Positions 33,181 through 47,333 of a stretch of DNA of 64,000 nt are shown here, one piece after another; the first letter of the stretch is position 1; each line of letters opens with the position of its first letter. The notes under the pieces are model-generated. The model searched no databases and was not told where the DNA came from. It worked only from the letters and a program-made list of their open reading frames with translations. A program made the position numbers and the translations under genes. This DNA is from Nageia nagi (lineage: Eukaryota > Pinophyta). Where the stretch lies: the NCBI GenBank assembly GCA_050084985.1, contig JBITNC010000001.1:128030001-128094000 (forward strand), written 5' to 3'.

Positions 33181-34260
33181 AGATATTGAAGATTTAAAAT
33201 CTAAAATTTGTGAGAAGCAGAAAGAAGAGGAGTTTGATGGTTCTTTAAATAGTCCTTTATCAAATAAGATCCTCAACATTTCCATCCCACTTGAATACAA
33301 GACCCCCAAGTTCAATATCTTAAATCAAGATCTAGATCCAAAAGAATATCTTATCAATTTTATAAAGGAATGTCTATTGAAGCTAGGAAGTGAAGAGAAG
33401 TCGATGGTCAAGTTCTTTCCTCGAAGCCTTAAAGAAGATACAAGCAAATGGTTCTACAAGCTTCCTAATAAATCCATCTCATCATTCAATGATGTTGTTA
33501 AACTTTTTCTGGATAAATATAAGCATTATACAAAAAGCACAATAAAAGTGGCAGATCTATGTATAGTGCATCAAGGATCTAATGAACAATTGGACAAGTT
33601 CATTCTACATTTCCAAAAGGTATGGAAATCAACCAAATGTAAGCTATATGAAGATGAGGTTAATATTTTTGTAGATGTTATTTTACCATTATTAAAAGCA
33701 TATGCAATAGATTATATGCAACAATAGTTTGGTACAATGACTAAGAAATTGCTAGAAAAAGAAAAATGAAATGAGAGTATTAAAATATGGATCTAGCTCT
33801 AGTGCAAATGCAAAAGAGGGAATTAAACCATATGTTAAAAAAGAGAAAAAATAAATCAATATGGTCGAAACCCCAACCCCCATACTCATTAGATCTACCA
33901 CATAAAGAGAGAAAAAATTCACTTTTTTGATATAATCTAGATTCATCCTTATAGATCTTATTAAAAAAGAACTTGTTGAAACATTTAGACAAAAGAGCAT
34001 AAGATGATAGGTTTTTAGAAGTGAAAAATTAAGATTACTATTGTTCTTATTATCAAAGAAGAGGTTACTCTATAAAATGATGTAAACATTTAGAGGAAAT
34101 TATCTTAAACCCCATTTCAGAATAAAAATATGAAGTTTAAGAAAGAAAAAAATCAAGAAAAGATAGATAATAAATGACCAATATGGTTATTTAAATGTGG
34201 AAAAAATGAATTATGGAGCTCCAGTCAGGGCATATGTTGTACCAAGGTTTGAGCTCATGA
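33180..34260 (+). pseudogene. decayed Ty3/gypsy gag, plus strand
   Basis: An open stretch at 33377-33727 reads KFFPRSLKEDTSKWFYKLP, SISSFNDVVKLFLDKY and LCIVHQGSNEQLDKFILHF, a clear Retrotrans_gag domain. Upstream, KTPKFNILNQDLDPKEYL (about 33300-33355) leads into it. After several stops, YYCSYYQRRGYSI and CKHLEEII (about 34035-34100) match the gag C-terminal knuckle region. Gag would form the particle core; here it is broken by many stops. The protease part follows at 36300-36770, with a solo LTR in between. Confidence 0.75.
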
Positions 34261-34593
34261 AGCAATGGTAGAGAGAGGGTTAAGGAGTAGGGGAGGAAGA
34301 GGGAATAGAGGGAGTGGAGAGGATTTGAGAGTAGGTAGTGCTATTGGAAGTTGGAATTCTTGGAGGAAGAGAGGGAAGTTTAGTGTTGAGAAGGATACTG
34401 AGGGAGATTTGTATGCTAATGGATGGGTAAGGAAGAGAGGGTTTTTGGGTTCTTTCATTAAAAATACCAAATTTAAGGAGAAGACAATAGGTCCAAAGGA
34501 GAGGCCTCATGTTGGGGAAATGATTTATTAGGAGGTTTCGATTGAGATCAGTGCAAAGGTGGTGGTGAGTGTGGTGCATTGAAATATGGGGAG

Positions 34594-35076
34594 AGAAGTG
34601 AGAGAATTAGCACTACTCTAATCCTCAAGGTCCAAGACTAGGAAGCTCAATCACACAACATTTACACAAGATAACACAAGTGTAATGTGGTTCCTCCCTC
34701 CTTGGGAGTACATCCACAACTAGTATCTCAATTCTCAAGTATGCCCCTCTTACAACTATTCTCTTCCTCTCTCCTACACAAACTAGTAGAGTAATCTTTA
34801 CTCCAAAACATAGATATGTTACAAGAGGAGAGGCCCTCTATTTATAGCTTGAGAGCACCTCCCTAACCTCCCTTTAACCCAAGGGTAAGGTTAGGGTTAC
34901 AATAAATGTGTGACCTAATTTTAACCTACCAACTAACCCCATGGTTAGGTCAAAGTCCACACATAATAAAGAATTCAATTAATCCCTTAAGGTATCTACA
35001 TATCCTTTAAGTGATTAATTGAATTTACAAGGAGTTTAGATATTCACAATATTTCATTACAAATTCTAACAAGAAA
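34594..35076 (-). repeat. solo LTR of copia family A in the decayed gypsy element
   Basis: LTR at 34599-35071 (473 bp), minus sense, ending TTCTAACA on the plus strand. Flanks AGAAG and AGAAA match at four of five bases, a slightly decayed target duplication. The U3 palindrome is intact at about 34973-35023. Confidence 0.85.
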
Positions 35077-36299
35077 GTGATAATTATGTTGTAGATATGA
35101 ACTATCTCTATTTGGATGGGTTTGAAGGAGTTTTCTCTAATTTCTCCTTTAGATCTTAGTTTTCCCTAACAAAGGAGGAATTGTTGTTCAAGATGGCTTC
35201 ATCATCCTAATTGAAGACTTATTTTGTAGAAATCCCTTTTATCCATTGAGGAGAATAGGGTAACTTGTTTGGAGAATAAGGAGTATTTGAATTTGGGTAG
35301 GAAGAGGTTGTATCATAGCTAGGATGACCAAAATTCTATGATACTCAAAATTATGGAAGTTCTAAAGGCATTAAAGTTATTTGTAATAGCTTTTATCTTT
35401 TGGATGATGTTATGAAGGATCAAATATCTTTAAGCATGTTGTTATTTTGTATTATGGTGGGTATTGAACCCATGAGTATAGGATATTCATCCCTTATAAA
35501 GGAATGCATGGTGGTTGCTTTCTTTGTTGCTCCTTTGCTAGACATTTTTTCCATTCCACCCTCAAAGGAACCAAGATGATTTGGGTTTGAGGTGGAGGGA
35601 TGATGGAGTTAGGTTAGAACTAGAAGTTGAAAAGTGGTAAAAAGGTACCTATTTACTCAAATCAAGTGAGAAATAACATGAATTTTCCTAGCCTATCCAT
35701 CTGATGGAAATGCTAAGACCAAGATTTTGGAACCACAACTTCCACATCTCAACAACTATTTTCTTATTAAGTAGGAAGTTTAAATTTCAAATTTCAAATC
35801 TTTTATGGATTTAGAATATTTGGTTGAACATGTACAAGTTTTAATGCTTATCTTAAGATATGTTCAAGTTTTTGAAATGAAATAATTCTTTAAAGTTTCA
35901 AAATTATTCGATCTCTCCTCTAGGTTGAGGGAATATTGTTCATGCCCTGGGGAGGTTGAAGGACAAGTTTTTAGAACTACCTTCAATTTAAAGCAATTAT
36001 TGGTTCCCTAAAAATTACCATCTAATATTTACTAAAAAAGTAAATGACCGATATGGTTTTTTAATAAGGAAGTATATATAAACATCAAAAGAGGGCATAT
36101 AAATCCCATCACACAAGAAAAGGTAAAACTCCCATTAGACCCAAGAGTTTGCAATATGAAATTGAAAAATACATAAGCTAAGATAAACCTGTATGAGTTA
36201 ATTCAGACATCAAAATCACATAGAGACATCTTGTACAAGGCATTTAAAAATGAACAAGTTCTTATTAATATTGATGCTTCTACATTTTTTGAAGTTGTT
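35077..36299. other. decayed interior of the gypsy element, no readable gene
   Basis: It lies between gag and protease fragments of the same strand and is probably their linker or another insertion. Dense stops; no motif recognised. Confidence 0.4.
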
Positions 36300-36770
36300 A
36301 ATTCTTGGAAATAAAGAAATATGCTTAGATTTGAAAGTAGTGAATTGCCAAGCTAAAAATCATATATGAAAGTTTGGCACTTCATATGAATATTTATATA
36401 AATGAGGATGAAATCAAAAGGACATTACTTGATATTGGATTAGATGTGAATATTTATTCTCTATTTGTTTTGAAAGATTTAGAAGAAAAAGGAATTGACA
36501 TACCTACACTTGAAGAACAAACCAATTCAAGCAATAGATGAAAATTTGTTATATAATTCATTGTTTAGAAGACTTTGGATCCATGCCATAAGAATTTTTA
36601 CTTCCACACTACATAGATGTTTTAAATTTGAGCACGAAGGAAAGGTGTATAAAATAGAAGTAGATAAAAATCCCTTTAAATACTACAACATGATAAATTT
36701 TTCATCCATTGAGGTACCTCACATTGAAGTAAATATGTTTGGATTTCATGAAAATAAAAAAGAATAGTCT
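36300..36770 (+). pseudogene. decayed gypsy protease region, plus strand
   Basis: EDEIKRTLLDIGLDVNIYSL (about 36400-36460) corresponds to the retropepsin site, with DIG for the active-site D[ST]G. LKDLEEKGIDIP follows, and then RLWIHAIRIFTSTLHRCFKF with EGKVYKIEVDKNPFKYYN (36565-36690), a block typical just downstream of protease in plant gypsy polyproteins. Stops and frame changes are frequent. It is the continuation of the gag fragment at 33180-34260. Confidence 0.7.
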
Positions 36771-37669
36771 ATTTTGATAATAACATAGGAATAAGTCAAA
36801 TTTATAGAAATAGGATTTGGAATATATAAGATACAAGACTTAGACCCAATGACATATCTAAAAGCCTTGGGATAAACAAAAATATCTTAGGAATAAGAAT
36901 GCACACAATGTCATACAACAAAACAAAAATGCAAGTGATTTTATTCTAAGAAAAATATGGATGAGAGTTGTCAAGAATAGAAGCAAACAAAGAAGTCACA
37001 AGCAAATTATAGAAAACATAAATGAATGAGAAATTACAACTTAAGTGAGAAATTCCCCATATGTTTTCTATATATTTTCCTAATTAGGGTTCATTTTAAG
37101 ACACCCTTCCCTAATTCTAATTATATAAACTAAGGTGAATCTATTTGGAAATCATGGTGATTTTAATGGAATGGTGTATAGTGCAACCAAACAGAAGCAT
37201 GTATCATGACTCCAAAATAGATAAAGTGAGTTTGTTGGGATTGTTGAGCATTTCTTTTCGCTCACTTAGGAATGCAATGATTTTTTTTTTAATTAAAATA
37301 TGATAAATTGTTTCATTGAAACATTTGTATATCGATAAGTGCAAGTGGATTGCAAATTTATCAGCCATGAAATGAATATGTATTATTTGGATCTATGCAA
37401 GAGGTACAATATATACCTAAATAAGCACATGAAGCAAAAAGAAAATAAGCTAATGAAGAAAAAATTAAATGAGCTTTAGAGATATTATTTATGCTTGTTG
37501 CATAAGAACCAAGATTGAATGTATAAAAAAACTTTATTTTTTATATTTATTAATATAAATCTTAAAATGAAGAAATTCAATAATAAAATCAATTAAATTT
37601 TAGAGTTTTTATTTAATTTTATTTTAAAATAAATCTATTAATTTATAGTTCAATGAAATTAGTAGTTTT
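36771..37669. other. AT-rich DNA, no gene seen
   Basis: Short frames only. It may hold more decayed gypsy sequence but I see no motif. Confidence 0.45.
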
Positions 37670-37935
37670 TGTTGGAATGTATAATGCATTAGTGTAAGGT
37701 TTTGTAATGTAATTCACTTAATAGTAAATATGATAATGTAAATTCACTAATACTTAAAAGTATCCCTAGATAGCTTTTAAGTATTTGTGAATATGATAAT
37801 GTAACTTGTCCTACATTCCATATCATGAGCATACCCCTTGGGTAAAAGGGTGATGCATGTCATGACATTGTACAAGGGTTAATAGAGTTATCCAAGGGAG
37901 GATTTTGGCCTATAAATAGAAGGTGCTCTCCTTGA
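37670..37935 (+). repeat. partial family-B copia LTR, plus sense
   Basis: It starts TGTTGGAATGTATAATGC and follows family-B LTRs through the palindrome region and CTATAAATAGAAGG, then loses similarity near 37935. The distal half of the LTR is missing. Confidence 0.75.
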
Positions 37936-38592
37936 GATCATAGAATAAAAAGATGATTTTTTGAAAATACAGCCTAGGGCTATATATAGGAAAAGCATAA
38001 ATGGCAATACATTGATACAGAAAAATTCACAGCTTTAAAATCAGATCAAAAAATGACAAAATAGAAGAATGAAAAGCTTCATACAAGATGTAAAGAGAGC
38101 TCCAAGTGCTCTGATACCAATAGAAATGAACTATAACAAGAATAACTAACTCAAGATAATGAAGACATAATACATAACAAACTCACAAAAATTTACAAAA
38201 GATGTAAGTGGTTCCTCCAACTAGGAGTACATCCAATAACTAGATCTTTACTTCAATCACAAATACAACTCTCTTACAATCCTCCTAGTCTCAAATCCTA
38301 CACTTCTATCCTATATCATAACTTTACTCCACAATTGGTGTGTAATCACAAAGAGGGAGCCTTCTATTTATAGGCCAAAATCCCTCTTTGGATCACCCTT
38401 TTATCCAATGTACAAAAGCATGACATGCACATCCTTTTACCCAAGGGGTATGCTCATGACATTGAGTGTAGGACAAGTTACATTATCATATTCACTTAAA
38501 TAATTAAGGTATCAAATGATACCCTTAAGTATTAGTGAATTTACCTAGAAGATTTAATACAACCTTTACAATAATGCATTATACATTCCAAC
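37936..38592 (-). mobile_element. family-B copia 5' LTR with primer site and leader fragment, minus sense
   Basis: LTR about 38121-38592 (ending ATTCCAAC on the plus strand), with an intact primer site TTGGTATCAGAGC on the minus strand at 38120-38108. About 170 bp of leader-like sequence (37936-38107) reaches the plus-sense LTR piece. No gag follows. The LTR ends are eroded. The two LTR pieces face each other head to head. Confidence 0.7.
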
Positions 38593-40130
38593 GAGGGATG
38601 CTCCAATTTAAAGCAATCTCTCTTTATCTGTAGTACCAATGTTAATGTTTAGCAACTATTCTTGTGGGAAGGTGAGAGCCTTCTTTTGTTGTAAGAATTA
38701 TGGAAAATCCTTCATATTAGGATCAATAATCTCATCTTCCTCTAAGGGTTGAACCTATAAAACATCATAAAAATTGACCTCTTGGCTATATAAAACATAA
38801 AACATCCCTATGTGCCTAAGAAGTAGAAATGAGATCATACAAGCTAATCTTGGTTGGTGTATATTTTAATTGATGAATCATACTATAAATTTTAGGATCA
38901 GGTGGGATACTTACTTGTTCAGTGGTGATAGGATTTGGAACATTGTAGGGACATCCTCTTCGCAAGTTAGAACACACCTCTTTGACTACTTTGACCACAT
39001 TGATGACATATCCTTATTTAGCAATGTGTTCATCAATCTTGTATCTTCCTTCTTCTATAAGGGCTATGATAGCTACTTCTAATATTTTGCAAAAGTTTTT
39101 AGTGTTCCCTTTTCATTAATGATAAGCATAGTATGCCTCAAAGTATCCCAAAGGGGTATTATCATTAACTTTTTCAAGTGGGTGTAGGAGGCCTTTCTTC
39201 ATTAAGTCCCTCAAAAAAATTCTTGGTTGAACTGGAAATGTGTAGTTGATATCCTTTGAGGAAGTATACCTTTGTGCCTTTTGAGGAGTAGTGGGTCTAT
39301 CCACCATATTAACTAGCTTCTCCTCTTTCTTGATGTATGGTTTCCTATTATCTTTGAAAAAAGTGTTAGATGTATATTTAAGCTCTCCTATAGATAATAA
39401 CACTTTTTCTTTTTGCACCAATTGTTGAACTAAAGTACTAAAACCAACATCCTTAGCACTAGGAGCATGCAATTGAAGTATATGGATAATAGATTCATGA
39501 AATATGCCACAAATCTCATATTCATCTAATTTAGCTCGAGTAGTTTGCCATACCTTTTTGGAGCGTAATACATAGTTCTCTATGGTTTCATTTCTTCCTT
39601 GACGTAGTGCACATAATTATGATATATTGCCTTATTCTTTAATGTTATGCTTGTATTGACCCATAAATGTTTGAACTAAGGTTTTAAAGGAATCAATAGA
39701 CTTACCAGGTAGAGAGTAAAACTATTGAGTAGCATCACCTTTCAAACTCCTTGGGAAGAATTTAGCCATTAACCTTTCATATGAACCCAGTTTCAATAAG
39801 CACTCCTTCTAAAAGCTAATAAGATGTTGCTTGGGATCTTGTTCACCACTAAAAATATTGAACTTGGGGGTCTTGTGATTGGGTGGTAGGGGAAAATTAT
39901 GGATGTCATTCATCAAGGGTGAAACAAAAATGTCATCATAGTCTTTAGGATTGGATGGTGGGGAGGTATTGGATGAACCTCTTGGATTAGTTGAGCTTGA
40001 ACTTGGATTGTTGTTTGCAGCAATCTCCCTTCATAAGTCTAGAATATTCATGTTCAAAGCCTAAAGCATGGTTGTTACCTGATCCATCTTAACATTGTTG
40101 GCATCCTAAAGATAGATATATACGATGCTA
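38593..40130 (-). pseudogene. decayed Ty3/gypsy gag, minus strand
   Basis: From about 39930 downward the minus strand reads NHKTPKFNIFSGEQDPKQ, MAKFFPRSLKGDAT, LPGKSIDSFKTLV, ALRQGRNETIENYVL, then a longer open piece (39472-39116) with FKDNRKPYIKKEEKLVN and IFLRDLMKKGLLHPLE. Near 38960-38820, PDPKIYSMIHQLKYTPTKIS with LYDLI fits the linker toward protease. This is the same gag type as at 33180-34260 but on the other strand and independently decayed, with stops throughout. Confidence 0.7.
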
Positions 40131-41060
40131 GTGGCCTTATCTTGATAAGAAGGGTTAGCACGATCTTAATTCTAGGGAAAGATAAATTGAACAATCAAGT
40201 TCACCAAAATGTAGACCCAAAATAATGCATATAATTATTTTTAGGGTTGATTAATGAACTATTAGGACTACTTTGTAAATATTGACACATATATCAGAAA
40301 TATAGAAATAACATGTAATAGGAATGCAATAGTGTTTACTTAGATTCTATATTCATTTCATTAATCAGAAAATGTGCAAAGGATAGAGCATACATTGATG
40401 AACAAGCATGCTATTGGCACCATAGAATTGGCACACCATCGATGCCGTAAGATGAGTGGAATTACAAACATGAACAAGAATGTAGTGATGAGCAAATTAT
40501 TGAATAATAAAATGATGAACATTCATGCAAACTTATAGAATAATAGTTGTGCAATATAGATAGACAAAGCAAATTACAATCCTTCAAATGATCTTCAATT
40601 AATAATCCTTGTATTGGCTTGAAATGATTATTTGCCCATGATTCACTCATGATCTATAGGTCATCAAATGATGCCTTTATATATGATACAAGTTTATAGG
40701 ACTTTGATATTTTGACCCCTTGTACATTCCACAAGGGTCAAATACATGGACTACTCTTTTATACATTTTAAATTCCTTTTTAAATAATAGATTATTAAGA
40801 GACTAAAATGATCTACTAAATACATAAAGGTTCATTTTGAGGCATCTACAATTAGTCTCCTGGGGGTCCATAATGTCCAACGTGTGGGCCTAGAGATTAG
40901 GCATGCTCAATGTGGGTATCCATGAGACATAAATACCAATGTGGGGGTCTAGAGTACCATGCATACCTAACGTGGATCTAGGATTCATGTGTGGGGCTAG
41001 GTTAACATCATTGGCCAACATGGGGGTATAGGAGTCTCCTTAAGGTTGAAGCCTGTATAC
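40131..41060. other. no gene; GT-rich degenerate repeat near 40850-41040
   Basis: Probably the leader of the minus-strand gypsy fragment in its first part. At 40860-41030 motifs like AACGTGTGGG, AATGTGGGGG, AACGTGGATC and AACATGGGGG recur about every 30-40 bp, suggesting a decayed minisatellite. Confidence 0.4.
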
Positions 41061-44000
41061 AAGTGCTCATTCATCCACCTAAGTACTAAATAGGCCTTGG
41101 GATTCCCATAATCATGATTGGGATCTCCAAGTACATTGAAACACCTAATTTATGCTTGGGAGGGAGATGTCCTAGTTGGAGCTCACAATGGGGTCCAATG
41201 ACCCATTAAGCCTTCTATCCCAAGTATTAACTTTAAATCATAATACAATAATAAAATATAATACAAAGGGGAATATGTTGGATTCCATATTTAATTACAA
41301 ATGTGCAATGCGAAATGTAATGATTGGAAGTTTGTATGAAATGTATTTTTTAGAGGGGCTCGAGAGTTTCTTGAGGTTTCCATCATCAAATATAAAGCCA
41401 AAATTTGAAATCTTAAATGATATTTTCATCGTATGTGCCACCATGGGATATTTAGAAGATTGTATGAACACCCTTCAAAGATAGTTGAGACTAGTTTCAA
41501 TTTGAATGTAAGTGCGCAAGTAGATGTGTGAGGAAAACATGGGAGAATGCTCAAGGAACACTAGTCACTTGACATGATGCATAGTCAATAGCAGTTTCAA
41601 GAAACATATTTATCTTTGATTAATTTCTAAGGCAAACACATTTGAAAGGACACTGCTAATTCTTTATTAATAATGTGAGGTGAACACCATTTTATGGACT
41701 ACATTAAGCGTAGGATAGATATAAAAAGAGGATTCTCATAAATGATGCTAATTGTTAGATATGCTGACAGTGGTTACATTGAAAGGCTAGGTAAATTATT
41801 GTTAAGATTTTGTATGCAACTATAGTTAATAAGCTTCACTAATTATAGATAGGTCATTGCATAATGCGTAATGGTGGGTAAGTGATCTTGTGCTTATCAA
41901 ATAAAGAAATAATAACTACATATTATTTCAATATTATTTGAGGATTGAAATCTAAAAATTAAGGTAAAGGCTTAGAAATGCATAAATTAAATATTTATGC
42001 ATTTATTATATATTATCATATTAATTTTGAATTAATATGGTATTTTATAAATTTAAACAAATGACTTTGTTTATGTTTGGTTTTGAGTTAATTAAGAATA
42101 ACTAGTATAAAAGTAAATAGTTTCTTTGATTAGAGATAAATTTATGCCTTACTTATATTAGGTTGAATTGAGTTGATGGTTTGTTTAGAATTCTTAGCAT
42201 TATTGATGGTAAATTACCTTATTACCTTGATAATCATGAACCTTGGAGTTAGGTAAATAGCTCTTACGATATATTCTGGTTAAAATAAGAACTTAAATGT
42301 AATATTAGATATTTAGTGTTGGATTATGGAAAAAACTCCTTCAAGATTAGACTTTAATTAGATGTTTATATTTTTGCATCATTTAATTCTAAGGGTTGAT
42401 AGCTTGTTTAAAGCCTTTTTGTATGTTTATTCATATTCATAAAGGTTAGGGGTAGATGTTAAGGTTAAGTTAGAAAACTTAAACTTTAACTAAGGTAGCA
42501 AAATAATTACTTTAGAAGGTGGGATTATGTTTGAATAACTAATAATGGATTTTTGTTATTATGTTATTCTAAAAACTATTCTGTTATTATGTTATTCCAA
42601 AGACTATGTTCAAACTCTAATGTTTAGATGAACCAAGTTTTGAGGTTGGATTATGGATATAACCATTAATGGTATAGATGAGTAGGTAGTTGAGATGATT
42701 CCGAATTTTGTATTGAGGACCCTTTTGGGTAATGCTTCTTAAATTGTAGCGAATTAAGTTTAATACAATATAAATTATAGCTTAGTTGTAAAATATTATT
42801 TATTATCATGCTTACTTATGATAACAAAGATAAAAGGGATGTAACCAGCTTTGAGCTAGCCAAACTATAGTAGTATCTTGATGCATGTTATATACTCTTG
42901 ATTGGTCTTAAGTTTACTTATGAATGTTGATGTATGGGTGTAATTATAGTACTCCTACATGGTTATGGTTTTACTTAATTTATTTTAATTACAACATTGC
43001 TTGAGATGCATTTGTAGCATGGTGTAGTAAGGGATCTAGTTATGGTAACATTGGGTTACTTTTATTTATTTGAGATCTTTATTATTATGGATTATAGCCT
43101 TAGGACAATAAAATAGGAACTTATTGATAGAATTCTCCTTCTTGGATTATATATATATGCATTGTAGTGCATTTGAATGTTGGATCCATGTTCGTTGTTA
43201 GAGTGCTTGAAATTTTGTGTACTTTAGATAGAGATGGCATGGGTAATTGAATGTATATATTTATATTTATGTATTATTGAATTGCCTAGAGAACTATGTG
43301 ATGGATAAGATTACATGTTATATGAAAATATTTAGCTAGTTATATGGAATTAAGGTAGTCATGAAGTATCATGTAGACCTTGATTTAGTCTTAAATCCAT
43401 ATAGGTGGAGTATGTACTTGGTTAAAGACAAGAGGTGTAATATGTTTATTATGGTGATAATAAAATGCCTAGGGTTTTTCCTAACCTTAGCTCAAACTAT
43501 GTTGTTATGGAAATGTCTTATGGGTTGAATGTTATGTGATTTTTCATTTTAATTGTTTCTTTTATTAAATGATTAGTTGGAATGATGGAAATATATGAGT
43601 AAAATAAAAGATTGAATGGTCCCCATTAATCTAGATGTAAGATTATATTTATGTTTTATGTGAAAGAAGTGTAAGGCAAATGAACCCTAATAACTAATGT
43701 TTGAGTAAGCTTTAATGGCTAGGAAGAAAACTTTTATGGTTGAGATTTTCGGTATCTTACAAATCATCTCTCCACATGTACTTTGTTTCATTGGCTTCAA
43801 TTTTTTCCTTCTTTTATGTGTTGCATAAAATCCATTTTCTATTCAAAAATATGTGAGAATTGTTTAGAAAGTATGTATCAAATTCAATGAACCCATGCTT
43901 TTGTACATCTTCATCCATCATATCCTAGTACATTTTTCAAGGGCATTGTGTGGAGTAAAAGATTTGTGTGAAGCATGCTTTTGATTTTGGAAAGCTAGGA

Positions 44001-44155
44001 AATAAATGTATAGTGATGGAATAACTTTTATATCAAATGAAATAACATTCAATGCTCATCAAAACTCAACAATTGAAAATAAGTATATGTTCAAACAAAA
44101 ATTGAATTTGAAAACTTAAATCTTATATGAAGATCATATACCAAAAATAATGATG
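41061..44155. other. AT-rich DNA, no gene seen
   Basis: Scanned for transposon motifs and host domains; nothing found beyond short chance frames such as 41176-41484. Confidence 0.45.
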
Positions 44156-44355
44156 AAACTACAACCTATTAGTTACAAATGCTACCAACATGTTGTATCA
44201 TACATCATGTAACTTGTTATTTGCAAATGTAACATATAGGTTGCATTGTACATCTTGCAACATTCACTTTACAGATTTAACCAACTTATTGCATTGTACA
44301 TCATGCGATATGTTGCTTACAAATGCAAACTATCAGTTACAGATGTAACTAATAG
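44156..44355. repeat. degenerate tandem repeat, about 60-70 bp period
   Basis: Blocks of the form TTGCATTGTACATC.TGC.A, TTACAAATG and GTTACAGATGTAAC recur about three times with considerable divergence. Confidence 0.5.
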
Positions 44356-47333
44356 ATCTTGTAGCTCAATTTTTAAAATAATTCTTCAATCTTGAAAAGA
44401 AAATTGAAAGTAAAAAAAAAAAAACTAATTTTTAAAATATTAAAGAAAAAACCTAACTTGAAAATATCAGTATATAGTAGATCTTCGATAACAATGATTA
44501 AAAGGTGGGCATGCAATTATTTATTCTATCCTGCATAGAAAAAAAGATACATATGGGAGATGATACAACATGTTCTCAATAGATAAAATAATAAAATATT
44601 TCCAAAAATAAATTTTATTGAATGTATAATGCAATTATTGATTGCATGATGCAATAGGTCGATGGTAGATCTAGTAAAGATAAATAAACATGTCTCGACT
44701 TGCTTTTGTATATTCAAGGTAAAATGCTTATAGTGGCTAATTCATATTCACCATAGAATGATTACAATGATTAGGACTATACAATTATAACTCCTAAATT
44801 GCTTAAGGTCATACTTTCATTTAGGGTTTAGGGATTTAGTTTAACATTTAGGTTTTCAAGGGTTTAAGGATCCGATCTAGCATTTAGGATTCGAAGATTT
44901 AAGGATCTAGTTCAGCATTTTGGATTTTAATGTGTGTGTGTAGGTGAATATGACCATTTTATATTTCTTAGAGAAGGTAATTTAAATTTCAATTTGTAAA
45001 ATGATTGTAAACTTTTGATGACTTGTAAAATGAATTTTTTTATGAAATTGTGATGACTTAAAATAATATTCTACTTCCCAAATTCACCAAATGCAAATTT
45101 AAAAAAAAATTTAATATTCAACATCGATAGGCATTCCTTAGCTGCAACATGAGTGGAGTGGAGAGCCAAAATATTGCATGTGAGTCCTATGTTAAACGTC
45201 AACTTCAATATTTAAAAAAAATGAATCGATTTTATTATTTAAAAAAATAGTAAACTTCAAAAATATAATTTAAAAAATTATATCAATATCATATTTTTTA
45301 AGAAAAGTATATAAACGTATTAAATATAATAAATTATAAGTCTATAATAACATAATTATATCATTTCTTGATATTTCTATGTCCAAGTTAAATACCTCAA
45401 AATGATATCTCTAGACCTTTTTTTGATATATAAAAACGTATATCAAAACTAATAACTTATAAATAAAAATTCATCTTAAAATAACCATAACTAATTATTC
45501 ATCAAACATCATCAAAATAAAAATCTAACATAGACAACATATTATCTTTCAATATTAACATCCCATTAGCTTCCACCTCATAATAACTTAAAAAGAATCC
45601 TCATATTTTGTTTTATAATTTATGGATTATATCACGATACATCTCAAACCTCCCCTTCAAAAATAAATAAATTCATTTTATTTTTATTTTTTATCATATT
45701 CTACATAAACTATTATTCTCCTATCATTTATTGTTTTCCTCTTTAACATGAACATTTAACCCTAATGTTACTTCTATAATTCCGGAATGGACAAAATAGC
45801 TTTTATGGAATCTACAAATACACCTTCATTGATTGAAGACATTATTAATATTTAAAATGTTCAAATATAGTATCAAATGACGTGTATTAACCCACTCTTT
45901 GGCCCTTTTATGCTTGTTTTCCATTCAATATAGACGACAAATACTTAGAAATATATATATAAAATGTTGAAAAGTTGGATCACATGACAGCTGTCGTTGT
46001 TACTTCGAAAACCCGTTCTTGTATATTCAATGATGCAATGACACGTGTCCCTTATTATTTATTATTTACGCATCAACTTTAGGAGTTTTGGACGACCTGT
46101 ATTTCAAAGATCTCTGAAATTGAAGACTAAATAAAATATATTTGTTCTTTTATTTGTGTTATATTTAAGTGCCTACCTGACCGGCCCATACTATAGCGTC
46201 TTCATTCTATGATGACTTTCAAACAAAAGACTAATAAGTGATTGAATGATTATTTATTTATATTGCAAAAGAAAATAAACCAAATCACATATTCTAACCT
46301 ATTTTCTTATATACATTAAATCTATATGTGTTTTGAATGTTGTCTACACATTTGCGTTTGAAATATATATATATATTTCATACTTCTTAATAGGGTAAAT
46401 ATTAATTGGTATTAAATATCAACAATGTTTATGTTTGAGACAATTTAATATTAATGATATTTATGATTCATTAAGGGATAATATGGATATTAACATTGAT
46501 TTGATATGGTTTATGGAATTTCTAAAGTATGTCAATAGTTTATGATATGGTAGATGTGATTTTTTTAGTATTTAAATAAAGACACAAAATGATTATCATA
46601 GTAAATTGTAAATGATATACTTAGCAGAAAGTCTATTATATTAACAATAAAAACTATACATAATGCAACTATGTCTAAAATTAAAATTAAAAAGTTAAAA
46701 AAATAGCATGTATTTATGTGGATAATAGGATAAAACTCCCAAAGATCATTTGCATTATTATAATTTTTATTCTTTTTCTACCCTCATTTTCAGTTGATTG
46801 TATATTGCTTGTTATTGTATACCATTAATAAGTTATATATAGTACATTAAGTATCAATTATAGAATGGACCTTATAATTTTAAAGATGGTTAAACTTCCT
46901 AAAATAAGGAATGGTTATTTATGTAGGTGGCGTCAATCATCAGATTATGAAAGGTGATAATTCTCAATATTACCATATTACAATCATTGAGTGATGATAA
47001 ATGTATATTAGCTTAGCAATCTATTGGACCTTAAGTGAGTGCTTTAAGTAACAAGTGTTGTTGTTGTTGATAACCTTATGAATAAGGATGATATAATTTA
47101 GGTGCATGTGAATGAGGATGATGATGAGAAAGTTAGAGTTAATGTAATTTGTACATTAGGAAGATTAGTGACTTGATTACAATCTAAATGATTAAGCATA
47201 AATCATTTTCCTCCTTCAAAAATGATAATTTCATGATATGAGAGGTTTTTTACTTTATTGATTGGTTTCTTTTATGATAAGCTTAAGAAACTAGGCTTCA
47301 ACATGTTACAAGGTGTACCACATTATGTAATGG
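44356..47333. other. AT-rich DNA, no gene seen
   Basis: Includes a small local repeat at 44820-44930 (GGGTTTAAGGATC, CATTTAGGATTCGAAG, TTTAAGGATCTAG) with two TTTAGGG words. No ORF or element end recognised. Confidence 0.45.

Noticed and set aside
44820-44930. TTTAGGG words suggesting an interstitial telomere repeat
   Set aside because: Only two adjacent units within a different local repeat; too few to call telomeric.
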